Assembly: GCA_944548615.1 (NCBI GenBank)
Contig: OX155952.1
Location: forward strand, 35,599,788 to 35,663,787
Direction of reading: 5' to 3'
Source of the DNA: Micropterix aruncella
Lineage: Eukaryota; Arthropoda; Insecta; Lepidoptera; Micropterigidae
Length of the DNA stretch: 64,000 nucleotides
Positions 10,665 to 23,526 of the stretch are shown here, in pieces. Position numbers and translations under genes: made by a program. The notes below the pieces were generated by a model. The model was not told the origin of the DNA, made no database searches, and worked only from the letters and a program-made list of their open reading frames with translations. The first letter of the stretch is position 1; every line of letters starts with the position of its first letter.

Positions 10665-11661
10665 AACCTGGACCTGTTCTAAGGTAAACATTTAATTTTC
10701 TTTTTCATTACTGTATTTATAAAAATGGCATAAACCCGTTCCAAATAAACCAAATAATCATTAAAACACTTAGGAACAAAAGAATATAAATGCTAAAAAT
10801 AGATTAAAAATAACTGAATACTTAAAATTAGGAGTGGAAAATAAATCTTGTCTCCTTGTTGATTAAAATGACTTTATATAATCGCAAGTCGCAACTCCTG
10901 CAACTTTGCGACTGTTTGCAGTGAAATCTGTGATTTTACGTTGTCATGCAGAAGCAGTGGCGATGAGAGATTGACCCCAGGATCGGTTGTTTAATTAGAA
11001 ACTTCTTCATAATTGTTTGCAGTTCTTAAGAGTAGTTAAGAGTACACATTTACGGTAACTGCATAGCCAGGCTGCAAGAAGTTGTAATAGAAAACATCGG
11101 CACAGGATCACATATTTTAAAATAATGCAAAATTTCAACTTTAATATGCTTACACAAACGAAAATATTTGAGCAAAAACCACCGACGGAAAGACAAATAA
11201 ACAGCTGATTCTTGAAAAAGAATAATATGGCCTTGAATTAAAATTTATTTGAATTTGAAATTCCAACTCAAACTCAAGTTATCCAAGTTCAAAGTGACCA
11301 GTGTGAAACAACAGCAATTACAGAGGTAACGAAATGACTTACCCAATATTGCAACCCTACTCAACCAAGTGGCATAGTTGGGTAGTTCCTGTTTCTCTTA
11401 TACGTGGACGGACAGTTCTATCTATGCATTTTCTTTACCATGAGAAATAAGGGGCGTGTCGTCCATGCTGCGAGCGCGGCGTTACGCCCTTCGTGATTAA
11501 CTCGGCTGAGTTAAATTTAATAAAATAAATATAGTCCATTTTTGTTGACTGCGCCAATTACCTTTAATTCGGTATAAAGACTATGATTGCCTATATTGAA
11601 ATTTGGCTGTAAGATATTGTACGTCGATAATCAAATCAAATAAAAAAATATTCAACGTATA
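10665..11661. other. No gene recognised
   Basis: The first 40 bp continue the short repeat shared with 38758-38800 (GGACCTGTTCTAAGG). The remainder is AT-rich unique-looking DNA. Confidence 0.5.
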
Positions 11662-11663
11662 TA

Positions 11664-12549
11664 CAGGGTGCGGCAGTGAGGACGGACGGTTTTAAAAAAA
11701 TTATAAAATAGTTCATTTTTACTCAAAAACATATTTATTGATGGAATCAGGTTCGCAAGGAAATAGCATTTGAGACAGTCAAGGGTGGAAAATCACATCA
11801 GGCATGTGGTGGCCGAAATCGTTGATGCAGTGCTGGAGGTGTTCTTGGAAATTCGCGTAGACTCTCTCCAACATCGCTCTTTCAACTTGGGCGACTTCCA
11901 CGCGAATTGGGTCCTTCAATTCGTCCAGAGTTCGGGGCTTGTTCTTGTATACAGCGCACCAAACCATTGGCCCTTACTTCTTCGAAGACGGTAATAGTCG
12001 TGCTGTTACCGTGAACTCAGAGCGTCGAAATGATCAACAACTTCTTTTTCCCTAAATTACGACGGCGACGTGTTCCAATCCGACGTGTGTGGTTCCAGCA
12101 GGATGGGGCGACCGTCCACACAGCCAGAGCATCAATGGACGTTACTCGCCCTCTCTTCCCTGGTCGCCTTATTTCCAGGTTTGGCGATGTTCATTGGCCT
12201 CCTCGGTCCCCAGATTTATCCATATGCGTTTTTTTCTTATGGGGACACCTCAAGGCTAGAGTATACGATAACAAACCCCGAACTCTGGACGAATTGAAGG
12301 ACGCAATTCGCGTGGAAGTCGCCCAAGTTGAAAGAGCGATGTTGGAGAGAGTCTACGCGAATTTCCAAGAACACCTCCAGCACTGCATCAACGATTTCGG
12401 CCACCACATGCCTGATGTGATTTTCCACTCTTGACTGTTTCAAATGCTATTTCCTTGCGAACCTGATTCCATCAATAAATATGTTTTTGAGTAAAAATTA
12501 ACTATTTTATGTTTTTTTTAAAACCGTCCTTCCTCACTGCCGCACCCTG
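11664..12549 (+). mobile_element. Fold-back derivative of a Tc1/mariner-superfamily element
   Basis: Ends are CAGGGTGCGGCAGTGAGG at 11664 and its inverse at 12549, flanked by TA (11662-11663, 12550-12551). Instead of a normal 5' half, the first 289 bp (11664-11952) are an inverted, nearly identical copy of the last 289 bp (12261-12549). Between the arms lies a 308-bp piece of transposase coding sequence. The element can therefore snap back into a long hairpin. Arm similarity suggests a recent rearrangement. Confidence 0.85.
11960..12434 (+). pseudogene. Transposase C-terminal half, DD41D-type spacing
   Basis: Reads GPYFFEDGNSRAVTV from about 11969, then after a frame change near 12028 continues to TGA 12432-12434. 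The second catalytic segment is WFQQDGATVHTA. Counting from its aspartate, the third catalytic position falls after 41 residues in SPDLSICVFFLWG, where valine replaces the expected aspartate. The first catalytic aspartate and DNA-binding part are missing. The same C-terminal frame recurs inverted at 11779-11967. Inactive on three counts. Confidence 0.78.
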
Positions 12550-12595
12550 TACATTGCGTAGGTGCATATGTTGCATATGATGAATTAAATATTCA

Positions 12596-12648
12596 GGGGT
12601 GTCAATACTACAAGTGAACCCGCCACCCAAGAAGTTATAACATCGCTA
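12596..12648 (+). repeat. Fragment of family A
   Basis: GGTGTCAATACTACAAGTGA and the following ACCCGCCACC match the start of family A copies at 30.5 and 59.5 kb. Only about 50 bp remain. Confidence 0.5.
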
Positions 12649-13828
12649 TTTTTTAGAATACTTCTTTGCAAAGTAGGTCTTTAATACGACGCCAAAATTG
12701 TTTTACTGCCCAAATTTCGTTGTAGAAATGTATATTCCATAAAAGAAGATCCGACCTTTTTTAACCGGAGCTTGGGCACTTAAGGTTTTTTTAATATTAT
12801 TTATTTATTTATTTTATTAATTTATTTATAACTTACAAGAAAAAAATACAAGGACATGCATACTGTTGTACATGAGGAATAATTAAGAACAAACATTATT
12901 ATAGCGAAAAACATAGCTCTATGCATATACATATGCTAGCATATCCGAACGAGGCGAAATCGCACAACCAACTAGACCTAGAAGGTCTGTCTCTGGCTGT
13001 GCTGTGTTATACCAACTGTATTTCTGTAACTCGCGAACTGACGGCCAGTTACTTTATGGCGGTCAGTTACTTTATTGAACAGCTCAGAAGTCTACGGGTA
13101 TTGTATTATGAGGGACCACCCCTCACTAGACTCCAAATTATTCGGTGTGAGGTGGTGGTGTCAACTTGCGGGTTATCTCCGTATTAAAAATCGATTTTGA
13201 GTATATCAGAAGGTGTTTATTGAAAGTTAGATATGGCCAGTTTGTAACGCTTCTCGAATTGGTTATATTGACGCGAGGGTATTGATGCGCGACTGAAGTT
13301 ACGAGGGTGTATGGATGAGGATTGTACTTGTGCTTCTAGTATCTCGTACTGGGCACGGCTCGAGTCTGTGGGATTGCAGGCTGATGCTTCTCGCCTCGAT
13401 AAGGAAAGGAAGGAAAAGGTAGCTAAGAAGCCGGGACACCGAAGTGTGCCGTCGCTATCTTGGGGACGTGATCACTCGAGGAATGATACTTTGGTTGCTT
13501 TTTCGCCGGTTTATATAGGCCGATAAATGATGCAATACAAAATATTCCGAGTATTGTTTCATCGTGCTGATTTATCACACGAAGTAAAATAATGGCTGAA
13601 TTTGTGTTAGTGTATTTCAATGGAAATCAATGCATTTGTTGATTGCATGTGACGGTACATAAGGGCCGTTACAGTATCATATTTGAAATTTTAGATTCCA
13701 AAGTCGATACATCGGCATCTATTGTACAGCAACCAATGGCAACTCCCTATTGTTGGTTGTCATATTCTAACGTTAATCTGTAAAGTATCCCTATATTCCA
13801 ACGTCCAGCTTTAATAAATACAATAGTA
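12649..13828. other. No gene recognised
   Basis: AT-rich first part (12780-12900), then mixed sequence. The frames at 12921-13187 and 13311-13526 show no domain and no codon signature. Confidence 0.5.
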
Positions 13829-14038
13829 ATATAAAATCTAAGACTATCGCGGTTGTTTGACATTTTAAATAGGATAGAAAACGAATTAACCGCGTGAAAT
13901 TTGTAGCATCCAACGTTTCGGTGACGTTGCAGCCGCCGTTGTCTAGGGTAGACATCCTAGACAACGGCGGCTGCAACGTCACCGAAACGTCGGGTGCTAC
14001 AAATTTCACGCGGTAAATTCGTTTTCTATCCTATTTAT
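13829..14038. mobile_element. Penelope terminal hairpin with 13-bp target duplication
   Basis: Two 3' ends of the Penelope-like element lie in inverted orientation. The left arm runs from ATCGCGGTTGTTTGACAT through ACAACGGCGG-type sequence to about 13948; the right arm starts at about 13952 and ends CTATCCTATTTAT. The arms are almost identical over some 85 bp. AAATACAATAGTA at 13816-13828 is repeated at 14039-14051. No coding sequence remains. Penelope-like elements are known for inverted and partial terminal arrangements; this is a minimal example. Confidence 0.75.
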
Positions 14039-14225
14039 AAATACAATAGTATTTGAATGAAAGAATCATTTAGAAACTGGTAATTTTGACACTGGTGTAA
14101 AATTTCTCGAGTCCTCTTTATGTCTTTATATTTAAAAAGTGGTACAACTCTTCTAATATATTTCGTAAGATCATGTTTTTATTGTCTATATATTTGTAAA
14201 AGTAACGTCTAAACGAGAGGCAATA

Positions 14226-14448
14226 TCCTATTACTATTATAAACGCGAAAGTTTGTAAGAATGTATGTATGGATGTTTGTTACTCTTTCACGCAAAAACT
14301 ACTAAATGGATTTTGATGAAACTTTACAATAATATAGCTTACACATCAGAATAACACATAGGCTATAATTTATAAAGATATATAGTTTTCTATCATCATT
14401 ATCACAATTTTCCATCACCACGCGGGTGAAACCGCGGGGCGCAGCTAG
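14226..14448 (+). mobile_element. Short non-autonomous Helitron
   Basis: Starts TCCTATTACTATTATAAA at 14226, ends CTAG at 14445-14448, and sits between A (14225) and T (14449), as Helitron insertions do. A GC hairpin (CGCGGG..CCGCGG, about 14421-14438) lies just before the end. The inner sequence CGCGAAAGTTTGTAAG is typical of short Helitrons in insect genomes. Confidence 0.75.
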
Positions 14449-15359
14449 TTGTGAATAATTGAAAGAACGACTTTAAATGATAAACCGCATATCTTCCGCT
14501 TCGGTCAAATGATTTAATTTCTATAATAACAGTTGGGACTTTATATACCAACATTTTAAATATGCGATATATATGTCGTCATATATGACGGCACATTATC
14601 GTGTACATACACTTTCGATAGAGCTGGAGATGAATCAAGGTTAGAAGAAGTAATTATAGCAATATTAGTGAACATCCTATCAAATGCGTCTGCTAATAAT
14701 TTTCTGGAAGTTATCGTCTTAGAATTTATGTTTAAAGAAAAAATTATATCGCAAGTTATTATCTTACCAGTTTTGTTTTTAATTATGTTACAGACAGTTT
14801 TTGATTCCTTTTATTAAAAACTTTACGAACTCACCTTGAGACGACTTCGAAAAACTCATTATAAATTGTATTTCCATCGTGACTCCTTTGAACTTAGGAG
14901 GGCTAAACTTTCGTCTAGGTTTTTTTTTACATATTTCAAGTTTTTTACTTGTTACTACTTAATATTTCACTTATTTTTAGTATGTGTGTATGGAGTTAGG
15001 CATGAATGTGTTTGTCTACCTAAATCTCTCTTTTTACTAATAAGTAGGTAGGTACGTCTATAGTCCATAATAATGATTGTGCCCAATAAATAGTCTTTCA
15101 TTCATTAATCAATTGATTATAAAGTTACTTTAGAAGAACTTTAAATTATGATTATTATTATACTTGCTCTCCCGTGCGTACAATTTTCATTAACTTCCTA
15201 GTGCAGTGCTCCATAATTGCTATACATCATTGGATTTTTCACAGTTTGAGGGGTGGACTTTTGGGGCGAGGGGGTGGGGAGGGGTGGGGGGGTAGGTTGA
15301 TTGAATTTAGCCCCTGCCATTACCCATTAAACCAGTCGCCAGCGCGAAAAAAGTAACGC
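14449..15359. other. No gene recognised
   Basis: AT-rich DNA with a G-rich stretch at 15250-15300. A short minus-strand frame (ATG at about 14876) followed by a donor-like GTGAGT at 14830-14835 was considered and not accepted as an exon. Confidence 0.45.
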
Positions 15360-15690
15360 GAGTAATTTTACTTTCCCGGCAGAGGGGAAGTTACGTGAAC
15401 GCACTTCTGTGTGTCTGTGGGTATTCCTCCGCGATAGCGCCCAAACGCTTCTTCCGATCCAATGATGCCCATGCAGGCATCAATTGTCATCATGGCACTT
15501 CATCATTGTGGTTGAAATCGGTCATCAGGTCGCGCGCTAGTCATACTTACATCTCGAAATATTGAACTTAAAGACCTTAAATTCGGTAAACAGATGCGCC
15601 ATTGGACCAAAACCACTTTTAAAAAATTTTGATTGGAATATCTCTTATACAAGACACATTATGTATTAAAAAAATACATTTTAAATACAG
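15360..15690 (+). repeat. Family C interspersed repeat
   Basis: Contains TTTACTTTCC, CGCACTTCTGTGTGTCTG, GGTTGAAATCGGTC, CTCGAAATATT and GATTGGAATATCTC in the order shared with 24.4, 24.9 (inverted), 27.9 (inverted), 55.5 and 62.3 kb (inverted). No coding signal. Confidence 0.6.
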
Positions 15691-17974
<2,284 letters not shown>

Positions 17975-19330
17975 GTGAGGAATCAGATTTACTATACAAC
18001 TATCGACGAAACGACTATACAAACTATCGATTTACTATACAAACTATCGACTACGGTGGTGAGAGATAAACTAAGGTCTGAGGACCTCCCTATTAGCTAC
18101 GCCGACATGCTTCAACATTGCCTGACATCCTGCTACTTTCTATGGAACGGCGAGTATTACAAACAAATCGACGGAGTAGCAATGGGATGCCCCGTATCGC
18201 CGATAGTTAGTGACCTATATATGGAATATTTTGAGGAATTAGCCATAAAAACCTCCAAAATTAAACCCATTCTCTGGCTTCGCTACGTGGATGATACCTT
18301 CTGCATCCTGAAAAGCAACATTCAAACGGTGAAAGAATTCCTGGGTCATCTAAACTCCATACACCCAAAAATCAGTTTCACCTATGAAGTAGAGAAGGAC
18401 GGCTCCTTACCATTTTTGGATGTCAAAGTGACGAGGAGAAGTGACAATACTCTCGGACATACGGTATATCGGAAGCCCACACATACAGACAGATATTTGC
18501 ATGCAAGCTCACACCATCATCCCTACCATTTACGTTCAGTGCAAACGTCGCTCGTGAATCGAGCACGCGATCTATGCGACACTGAGCATTTTCCGAAGGA
18601 GATGGAACATGTCAATGATGTCCTTAGGAAAAATGGATACGGAAAATATCCCGAGACACGCACACGATCTAATACGGACGAAACTCAAAAACCGAGCAGA
18701 TCAAGAGTATTCTTACCATACGTCAAGGGCGTGACTGATCGAATAAGTAAGATGCTAAACAGATTCGATATAAAAACGATCTTCAAACCGACCCAAAATA
18801 TAGCTCGATTTTTGAGGCCTGTAAAGGATGTAATACCACTGCAAACCCCGGGTGTGTATAAAGTCGAATGCAGCTGCGGTCTAGCCTACGTTGGACAAAC
18901 GAAACGGCCCATAGCCACGCGACTGACAGAACACATCAAAGCTGTTAAAAACGTTCAGCGAGAAAAATCGGCGATCTGCGAACATATATTGGATAGCGGA
19001 AGTAACCACTGGATGCAGTTTCAAAATCCCATTGTTATATCCAAGGAACAATTCTACTTTCCTCGCATGATCCGGGAAGCCATTGAAATAAGAAGAACTC
19101 CGAACTTCAATAGAGATGACGGCTACAAACTCTCTTCTACGTGGAACCCTCTTCTTAAAATGTTCCCGCCGCCGAACGCCGAACGCAAAGACGTAAAACA
19201 GGATACAGTGAGTGTTGTGTGCAAGACGGATTTTAAAAATTCCCGCGCTCCGAGCCCGGCCCCCCACCACCGTTATAACCTACGCAGTGGCGGCAGCGGT
19301 TTGCGGCCTACCCGCAAAACAACGGACTGA
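17975..19330 (+). CDS. Penelope-like RT / GIY-YIG endonuclease, partial
   Basis: A 451-codon open frame; the first codon is GTG and not a true start. Residues 43-57 read ADMLQHCLTSCYFLW, and QIDGVAMGCPVSPIVSDLY (about 65-82) is RT motif B of Penelope-like elements. YVDDTF at 104-109 is the catalytic motif C. RT motif A and everything before are missing, so it cannot act alone as a polymerase. Residues 293-340 form a GIY-YIG endonuclease: GVYKVECSCGLAYVGQTK, RLTEH, then the glutamate of CEH. The tail is proline- and arginine-rich. The lack of any stop over 1.35 kb suggests a younger insertion than the other elements. Full-length family proteins exceed 800 residues. Confidence 0.85.
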   Translation: MRNQIYYTTIDETTIQTIDLLYKLSTTVVRDKLRSEDLPISYADMLQHCLTSCYFLWNGEYYKQIDGVAMGCPVSPIVSDLYMEYFEELAIKTSKIKPILWLRYVDDTFCILKSNIQTVKEFLGHLNSIHPKISFTYEVEKDGSLPFLDVKVTRRSDNTLGHTVYRKPTHTDRYLHASSHHHPYHLRSVQTSLVNRARDLCDTEHFPKEMEHVNDVLRKNGYGKYPETRTRSNTDETQKPSRSRVFLPYVKGVTDRISKMLNRFDIKTIFKPTQNIARFLRPVKDVIPLQTPGVYKVECSCGLAYVGQTKRPIATRLTEHIKAVKNVQREKSAICEHILDSGSNHWMQFQNPIVISKEQFYFPRMIREAIEIRRTPNFNRDDGYKLSSTWNPLLKMFPPPNAERKDVKQDTVSVVCKTDFKNSRAPSPAPHHRYNLRSGGSGLRPTRKTTD

Positions 19331-19432
19331 CAGCTCTTCAGTCTACCCTAGACAACGGCGGCTGCAACGTCACCGAAACGTCGGGTCCTAGAAATTTCAC
19401 GCGGTAAATTCGTTTTCTATCCTATTTATAAT
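18012..19432 (+). mobile_element. Penelope-like retroelement, 5'-truncated
   Basis: Carries RT and GIY-YIG coding sequence (see 17975-19330) and the 3' end GCGGTAAATTCG...CTATTTATAAT shared with four other copies here. ATCGACGAAA occurs at 18002-18011 and 19433-19442 and is a candidate 10-bp target duplication. If correct, the insertion starts at 18012 and lacks the N-terminal half of the RT. Confidence 0.75.
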
Positions 19433-20552
19433 ATCGACGAAAACTATCGAAATGCAGCCATATGATATGTAGCAAATATGGCGTCAGAAAAAGATTAATT
19501 GCGAAATTATAAATCATATAAAAAAGACACGTATATAATTTTTTTTTGTAGATAATTTATTCAGTTTAAATTACACATAGCACGATTAATCAACAAAATG
19601 ATATATTATAAAAAAATACGATTTTCCGTACTACTGTTGCAAAACTGAAAGACTTTATCTTGAGGCCCTATTTAATTATACTCGCCATGCATGGTTATGT
19701 TTATATTACATCTCAACGAATCGAATACAAAATGTAATATTTTTAGAAAATATGATTATTCATACAAAACTGTAAGACCATTAATTTTAGCATTAATTTT
19801 AAAATTGTATTCACGTATTACATAAGACTTGCCCTTTCGTCTCAAAATAAGTTACCAATGTTAGTACCATCTCAACACAGGTTCATACCTAGTGAGGTGG
19901 TAAACCGATATGTTAAAGATGAATTTCCTTTCTAAGCTAGGTACAATATGTACACTTATTATACAATGTTTTTGTATTAGGATAAGGACTTTCTTTTTGT
20001 AAATTGTAACTTCAATTATTATGGAAATAAATAAATATTTTTAGGCCCCTTTTGAATCATACTTCCCATGCATTTATATTACATCTCGACGGATTGATCA
20101 TGACTGTATGTTGATTTGTTTATGAAATAAATAAATAAATAAATATTAAATCGAAAAAATCTTTGACAACATTTTCTGCGGTCGAAACTCCATAGTGACT
20201 GGCCTATATGCATTCTGCAGGGGGTTGTTTCGCGCAAGAGACGCGGATTAGAGAGTGCGTTAGCCGGCAGAAGCATCGTCTCCGTCTGAATTTAGTATTC
20301 ATGCCTCGCACGGCCGTGTGCTAATTAAATATCGTGGCGGTGACGCGACGGGTTACAGTGGATTACATTTGCCACAGCACACCTCGGGGAGTCGACGGAT
20401 CGCGGCGAAGGACCCATGACGCATTCGAAAACCATCAATGGGATCTGCGGCAATAATAAAAACACAAAATGCGAACTCAAATTGCACAAGTTCTTTTCCC
20501 GACATGGCGACCTTGGTCAAGATATTTGAATAATAGACAAAATTTTACCAAC
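19433..20552. other. No gene recognised
   Basis: AT-rich to about 20160, then 20160-20470 is unique, more GC-balanced DNA without repeats. It could be regulatory; nothing specific is recognisable. Confidence 0.45.
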
Positions 20553-21093
20553 AAAAAAAAACCGACTCCAAAAATGTGTTATAAGTACAGCAGCTATTTA
20601 ATGGTGATACTTAGAACAGGCTATCATAATTGAACGCGTATACAAAATTTCGAGTCCGTGCTGTTGGCCGTTAAGGAGTCCCCTCTTTGGGAGCCAACCC
20701 TGAGTGCAGCAGCCATGTCATGGTAAAACTTAGAACGGGCTATCATAACTGAATGAGTATACAATAATTTCGTGTCTGTGCTGTTGACCGTTGAGGAGTT
20801 CCCTCGTCGGGAGTCAATCAGGAAAATAAAAATAAATACATTGTCATCGGAATTGAATAAACATGTACATTTTCAACTTCATATGATAATATTTGAGGAG
20901 TTCCCTCAGTTCCTCATGGATTCCATTATAAGAACAGGATTTTGATAAAAATAGGACCAATCTGCATGTATATTTTTTCTAATTAAAAAATAAATTTCCA
21001 AATCGGTTCATAAATCACGGAGTTCTGAGATAACAAACATTAAAAAAAATGCAACCGAATTGATAACTCCTTTTTTTGAAGTCGGTTAAAAAG
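20553..21093 (+). mobile_element. Family D element with inverted ends and internal repeats
   Basis: AAAACCGACTCCAAAAA near 20558 and TTTTTTTGAAGTCGGTT at 21071-21087 are inverted ends. Inside are about two copies of a ~137-bp unit marked by AGAACGGGCTATCATAA, GTGCTGTTGACCGTTGAGGA and GTCGGGAG. Fragments recur at 23206-23526 (minus) and 37470-37820. Non-coding; a non-autonomous DNA element is likely. Confidence 0.65.
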
Positions 21094-22190
21094 AAAATGA
21101 CAATGATTAACACATTGTTTACCAAACTGAAAATTTGAATTTCATGCGGTGGCCGAAGTTAATAATAAACGAATACGTCGAGTCGTCGCCTAGTCCGAAC
21201 GCCGCCACTGTACGCACTGGCTAGCAAAAACAAAAAAAAATGGCTGGAGGCCATCCCCACTCCACCAGAGCTCGATCCATTCCCCAGTGGCTTATGTAAA
21301 CATCACGCACCGTTTCGCTCAGTCGCTATACCACTTTATACCAGACTGTAGCTTCTCTTAGAACAAAATTAAAATCAAGGCGAGCTACGTCACGAGTCGT
21401 AAAGCCTCGCATATGGCCGCTAGATGTCCGCTACTCGGTCTAAGCGGATATCCAAACATTCGAAAAAGTCGCTAACGTTTATCCGCGCGTAACGGTATCC
21501 AAAGGCGTTCGTCGAGACGTACCCCTCTACTCACTTCCCTCTCGCCCTATCCCCGCAATCGAGAGTGCTCCTACTGTTCTCTCGGTATACTGTGGTTATA
21601 CTATCCCGCATAGGAACTCGTTAGCGACAACCACTCGATATCGCGTGAACGGCCGTTCGGCAAGCGCAGTAACACGCGATATCGCGTGAACAGCAATGAA
21701 TGTATCAAGAGGCGATCATAGAAGACAAATGCAGGTATTGTAATGAAGCTTATTCAACATGTTCTCCTTATGGTATTGTTGAGGGTCTAGTAGTAGACTT
21801 AAGCGGATTATACGCCGGTAGGTGAAATATGGGGATTCTAGATAATGTATCGTTGATGTAGGAGTCAGATTACGCGGATCAGTCGATGGTTCCACGCGTC
21901 AATTTTTAAACGCAGGCAGTATTTAAAATCAATGAATTTTAATGGTTATATTTTACCACGTCGTCACCGACGCTTCTGTCAGTCAGTATCACATTATATC
22001 AAGTTGCAAAAACAACCGAAAGAGGGGAATGGGAAACGATTGCGGGGGAAAAGGGGGATGTGGTTGTGTCAAGAATTAAATAATATTTCTAGCGTGAACA
22101 TTCTTCACTTCTCCACACCCGGATATTCAATTGCGTATTTCCTCTCTTCATTAGAAACTACGCCTAGGCTACGCCAACGCAAAATGGTGA
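21094..22190. other. No gene recognised
   Basis: Contains a direct repeat CGATATCGCGTGAAC at about 21636 and 21678. The frame at 21932-22315 runs into a tRNA-like repeat and is not convincing. Confidence 0.45.
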
Positions 22191-22262
22191 CACATCCGGG
22201 AATCGAACCCGGGACCTTACAATGTAAGATCAGGCGGCCTAGCCACTATGCCACCGGGCCGT
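22191..22262 (-). repeat. tRNA-like sequence (SINE head or tRNA pseudogene)
   Basis: On the minus strand an A box TGGCATAGTGG (22243-22253) and a B box GGTTCGATTCC (22199-22209) are present, with a perfect T arm CCGGG/CCCGG. The anticodon arm is abnormal (CTTACATTGTAAG) and the acceptor stem does not pair, so this is not a working tRNA. The same odd arm recurs at 54519-54593, with similarity continuing beyond the 3' end (ACCATTTT), which suggests a tRNA-derived repeat. Confidence 0.6.
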
Positions 22263-22523
22263 GCCACAGTTACTTCAACATACACAAATCTATAATTTCA
22301 AAAGTAATAATATAACTATTTATAATATTACTCGTCGTATGAAGCACAATGAATAAAAATTTGAAAATACAAAGAGTGTGTTGGGACGACAGGGCCCCAA
22401 CATGCCACCCCCCGGGCTTTGAAGCGACGATACGATACACGATTGTCGTCACTCTACGATATTTGCAATTCTGGAAGCGATTTGACAGCCTAGTACGTAA
22501 TTGCTACGACAACATATAGTAAC

Positions 22524-23190
22524 AACTTGAGTTGTCGACTACAACGGGCGAGCCCGTCACCACAGGGAGTTTTAACGATTAGTCGTTCTATCTCCCTGGA
22601 GTGAGCGTAGAAGACTTTGGACAAAACAATCCAGCGTCTAGCTACGCCTCAACCCGTTAGAGACCAACGCCTTACCGCGAGATAGCCAGTTGTGTTATCT
22701 GGCGGGCCCGACACTCGCGCCCTAACTACCAATTGTGACCAGATTTCTCCGGTCTCTCGATTGGTTCCGAGTTCGAGGTCGCTTGCGCGGTCGTCTCCCT
22801 TACGAAGCGGTGAAACGGTAATTACCGAATTTATCGCGGACCATGGCGTCCTTTGCCCGCCTCTTACCCGGGATCGGATGGCCAATGGTCATTTCAAGAG
22901 CAGTCGCCGTAAGGTACGCAACCACCGCCGCTGTATAGGAAACAATACAGCTTCCAGACTCCCCCGACTATTAGTCAGAGTGCACAATCGATTGGCTTGC
23001 GCCGCACGGTGCGCAGACCGTCCAGGAGCGCCAGAGGTTTGATTCCCAGGGGAAACTGACCAAGGCCAGAGTCCTACCCAGGTTCGCAACCCGTGCGTGG
23101 AGGCCGTCGAATGGGTGTTGACCCGTGAGTGTGACCGACCCTGAACACATGGGTCTTCGTGGCCAACCCATCATGAGCCCATTAGCTCCC
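22524..23190 (+). mobile_element. Family A retroposon, near full length
   Basis: Starts around GAGTTGTCGACTACAACGGG and ends CCCATTAGCT, as the other complete copies do. Landmarks in order: TTACCGCGAGATAG, GAGTTCGAGGTCGCTTGCGC, TATCGCGGACCATGGCGTCC, GGAAACAATACAGC, CGCCGCACGGTGCGCAGACC, GTGTTGACCCGTGAG. A 116-codon frame (22692-23042) is open but also open on the other strand. No clear flanking duplication. A family D fragment begins just after it. Confidence 0.82.
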
Positions 23191-23205
23191 TGATTCTACA
23201 CACAG

Positions 23206-23526
23206 GATCGGCCCCCGACGAGGATAGACTTCCACAGTAAACAGCACAGACACACTTTTTTATACGCATTCAATTATGATAGCCCGTTCTAAATTTCACC
23301 ATGACATGGCTACTGCACCCAGGGTTGGCTCCCGACGAAGGGACTCCTCAACGGTCAACAGCACAGAATCAAAATTTTATATACGCAATCATTTATAACG
23401 GCCCGTTCTAAGTTGTACCGCGACAGGGCTGCTGCACCCAGGGTTGGCTTCCCACGAGGGGACTCCTCAACAGTCAACAGTACAAACACTAAATTCTGTA
23501 TATGATTCAATTATGATAGCCCGTTC
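23206..23526 (-). repeat. Family D fragment
   Basis: About two and a half inverted copies of the ~137-bp internal unit (TATGATAGCCCGTTCTAA, GGGTTGGCTCCCGACGA). The inverted ends of the full element are missing. Confidence 0.65.

Noticed and set aside
14830..14880. Possible short first exon on the minus strand (ATG..CAAG|GTGAGT)
   Set aside because: The encoded 14 residues do not resemble a FERM N-terminus or any known protein start, and one donor-like site is expected by chance.
18881..19270. 129-codon minus-strand frame
   Set aside because: It is the shadow of the Penelope RT/endonuclease frame.
22191..22262. Functional tRNA gene
   Set aside because: The acceptor stem does not pair and the anticodon arm lacks a 7-base loop.
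21932..22315. 127-codon plus-strand frame
   Set aside because: Its second half translates the tRNA-like repeat and no domain is visible.
22692..23042. 116-codon frame as a protein gene
   Set aside because: It lies in repeat family A and both strands are open; kept only as a low-interest question.
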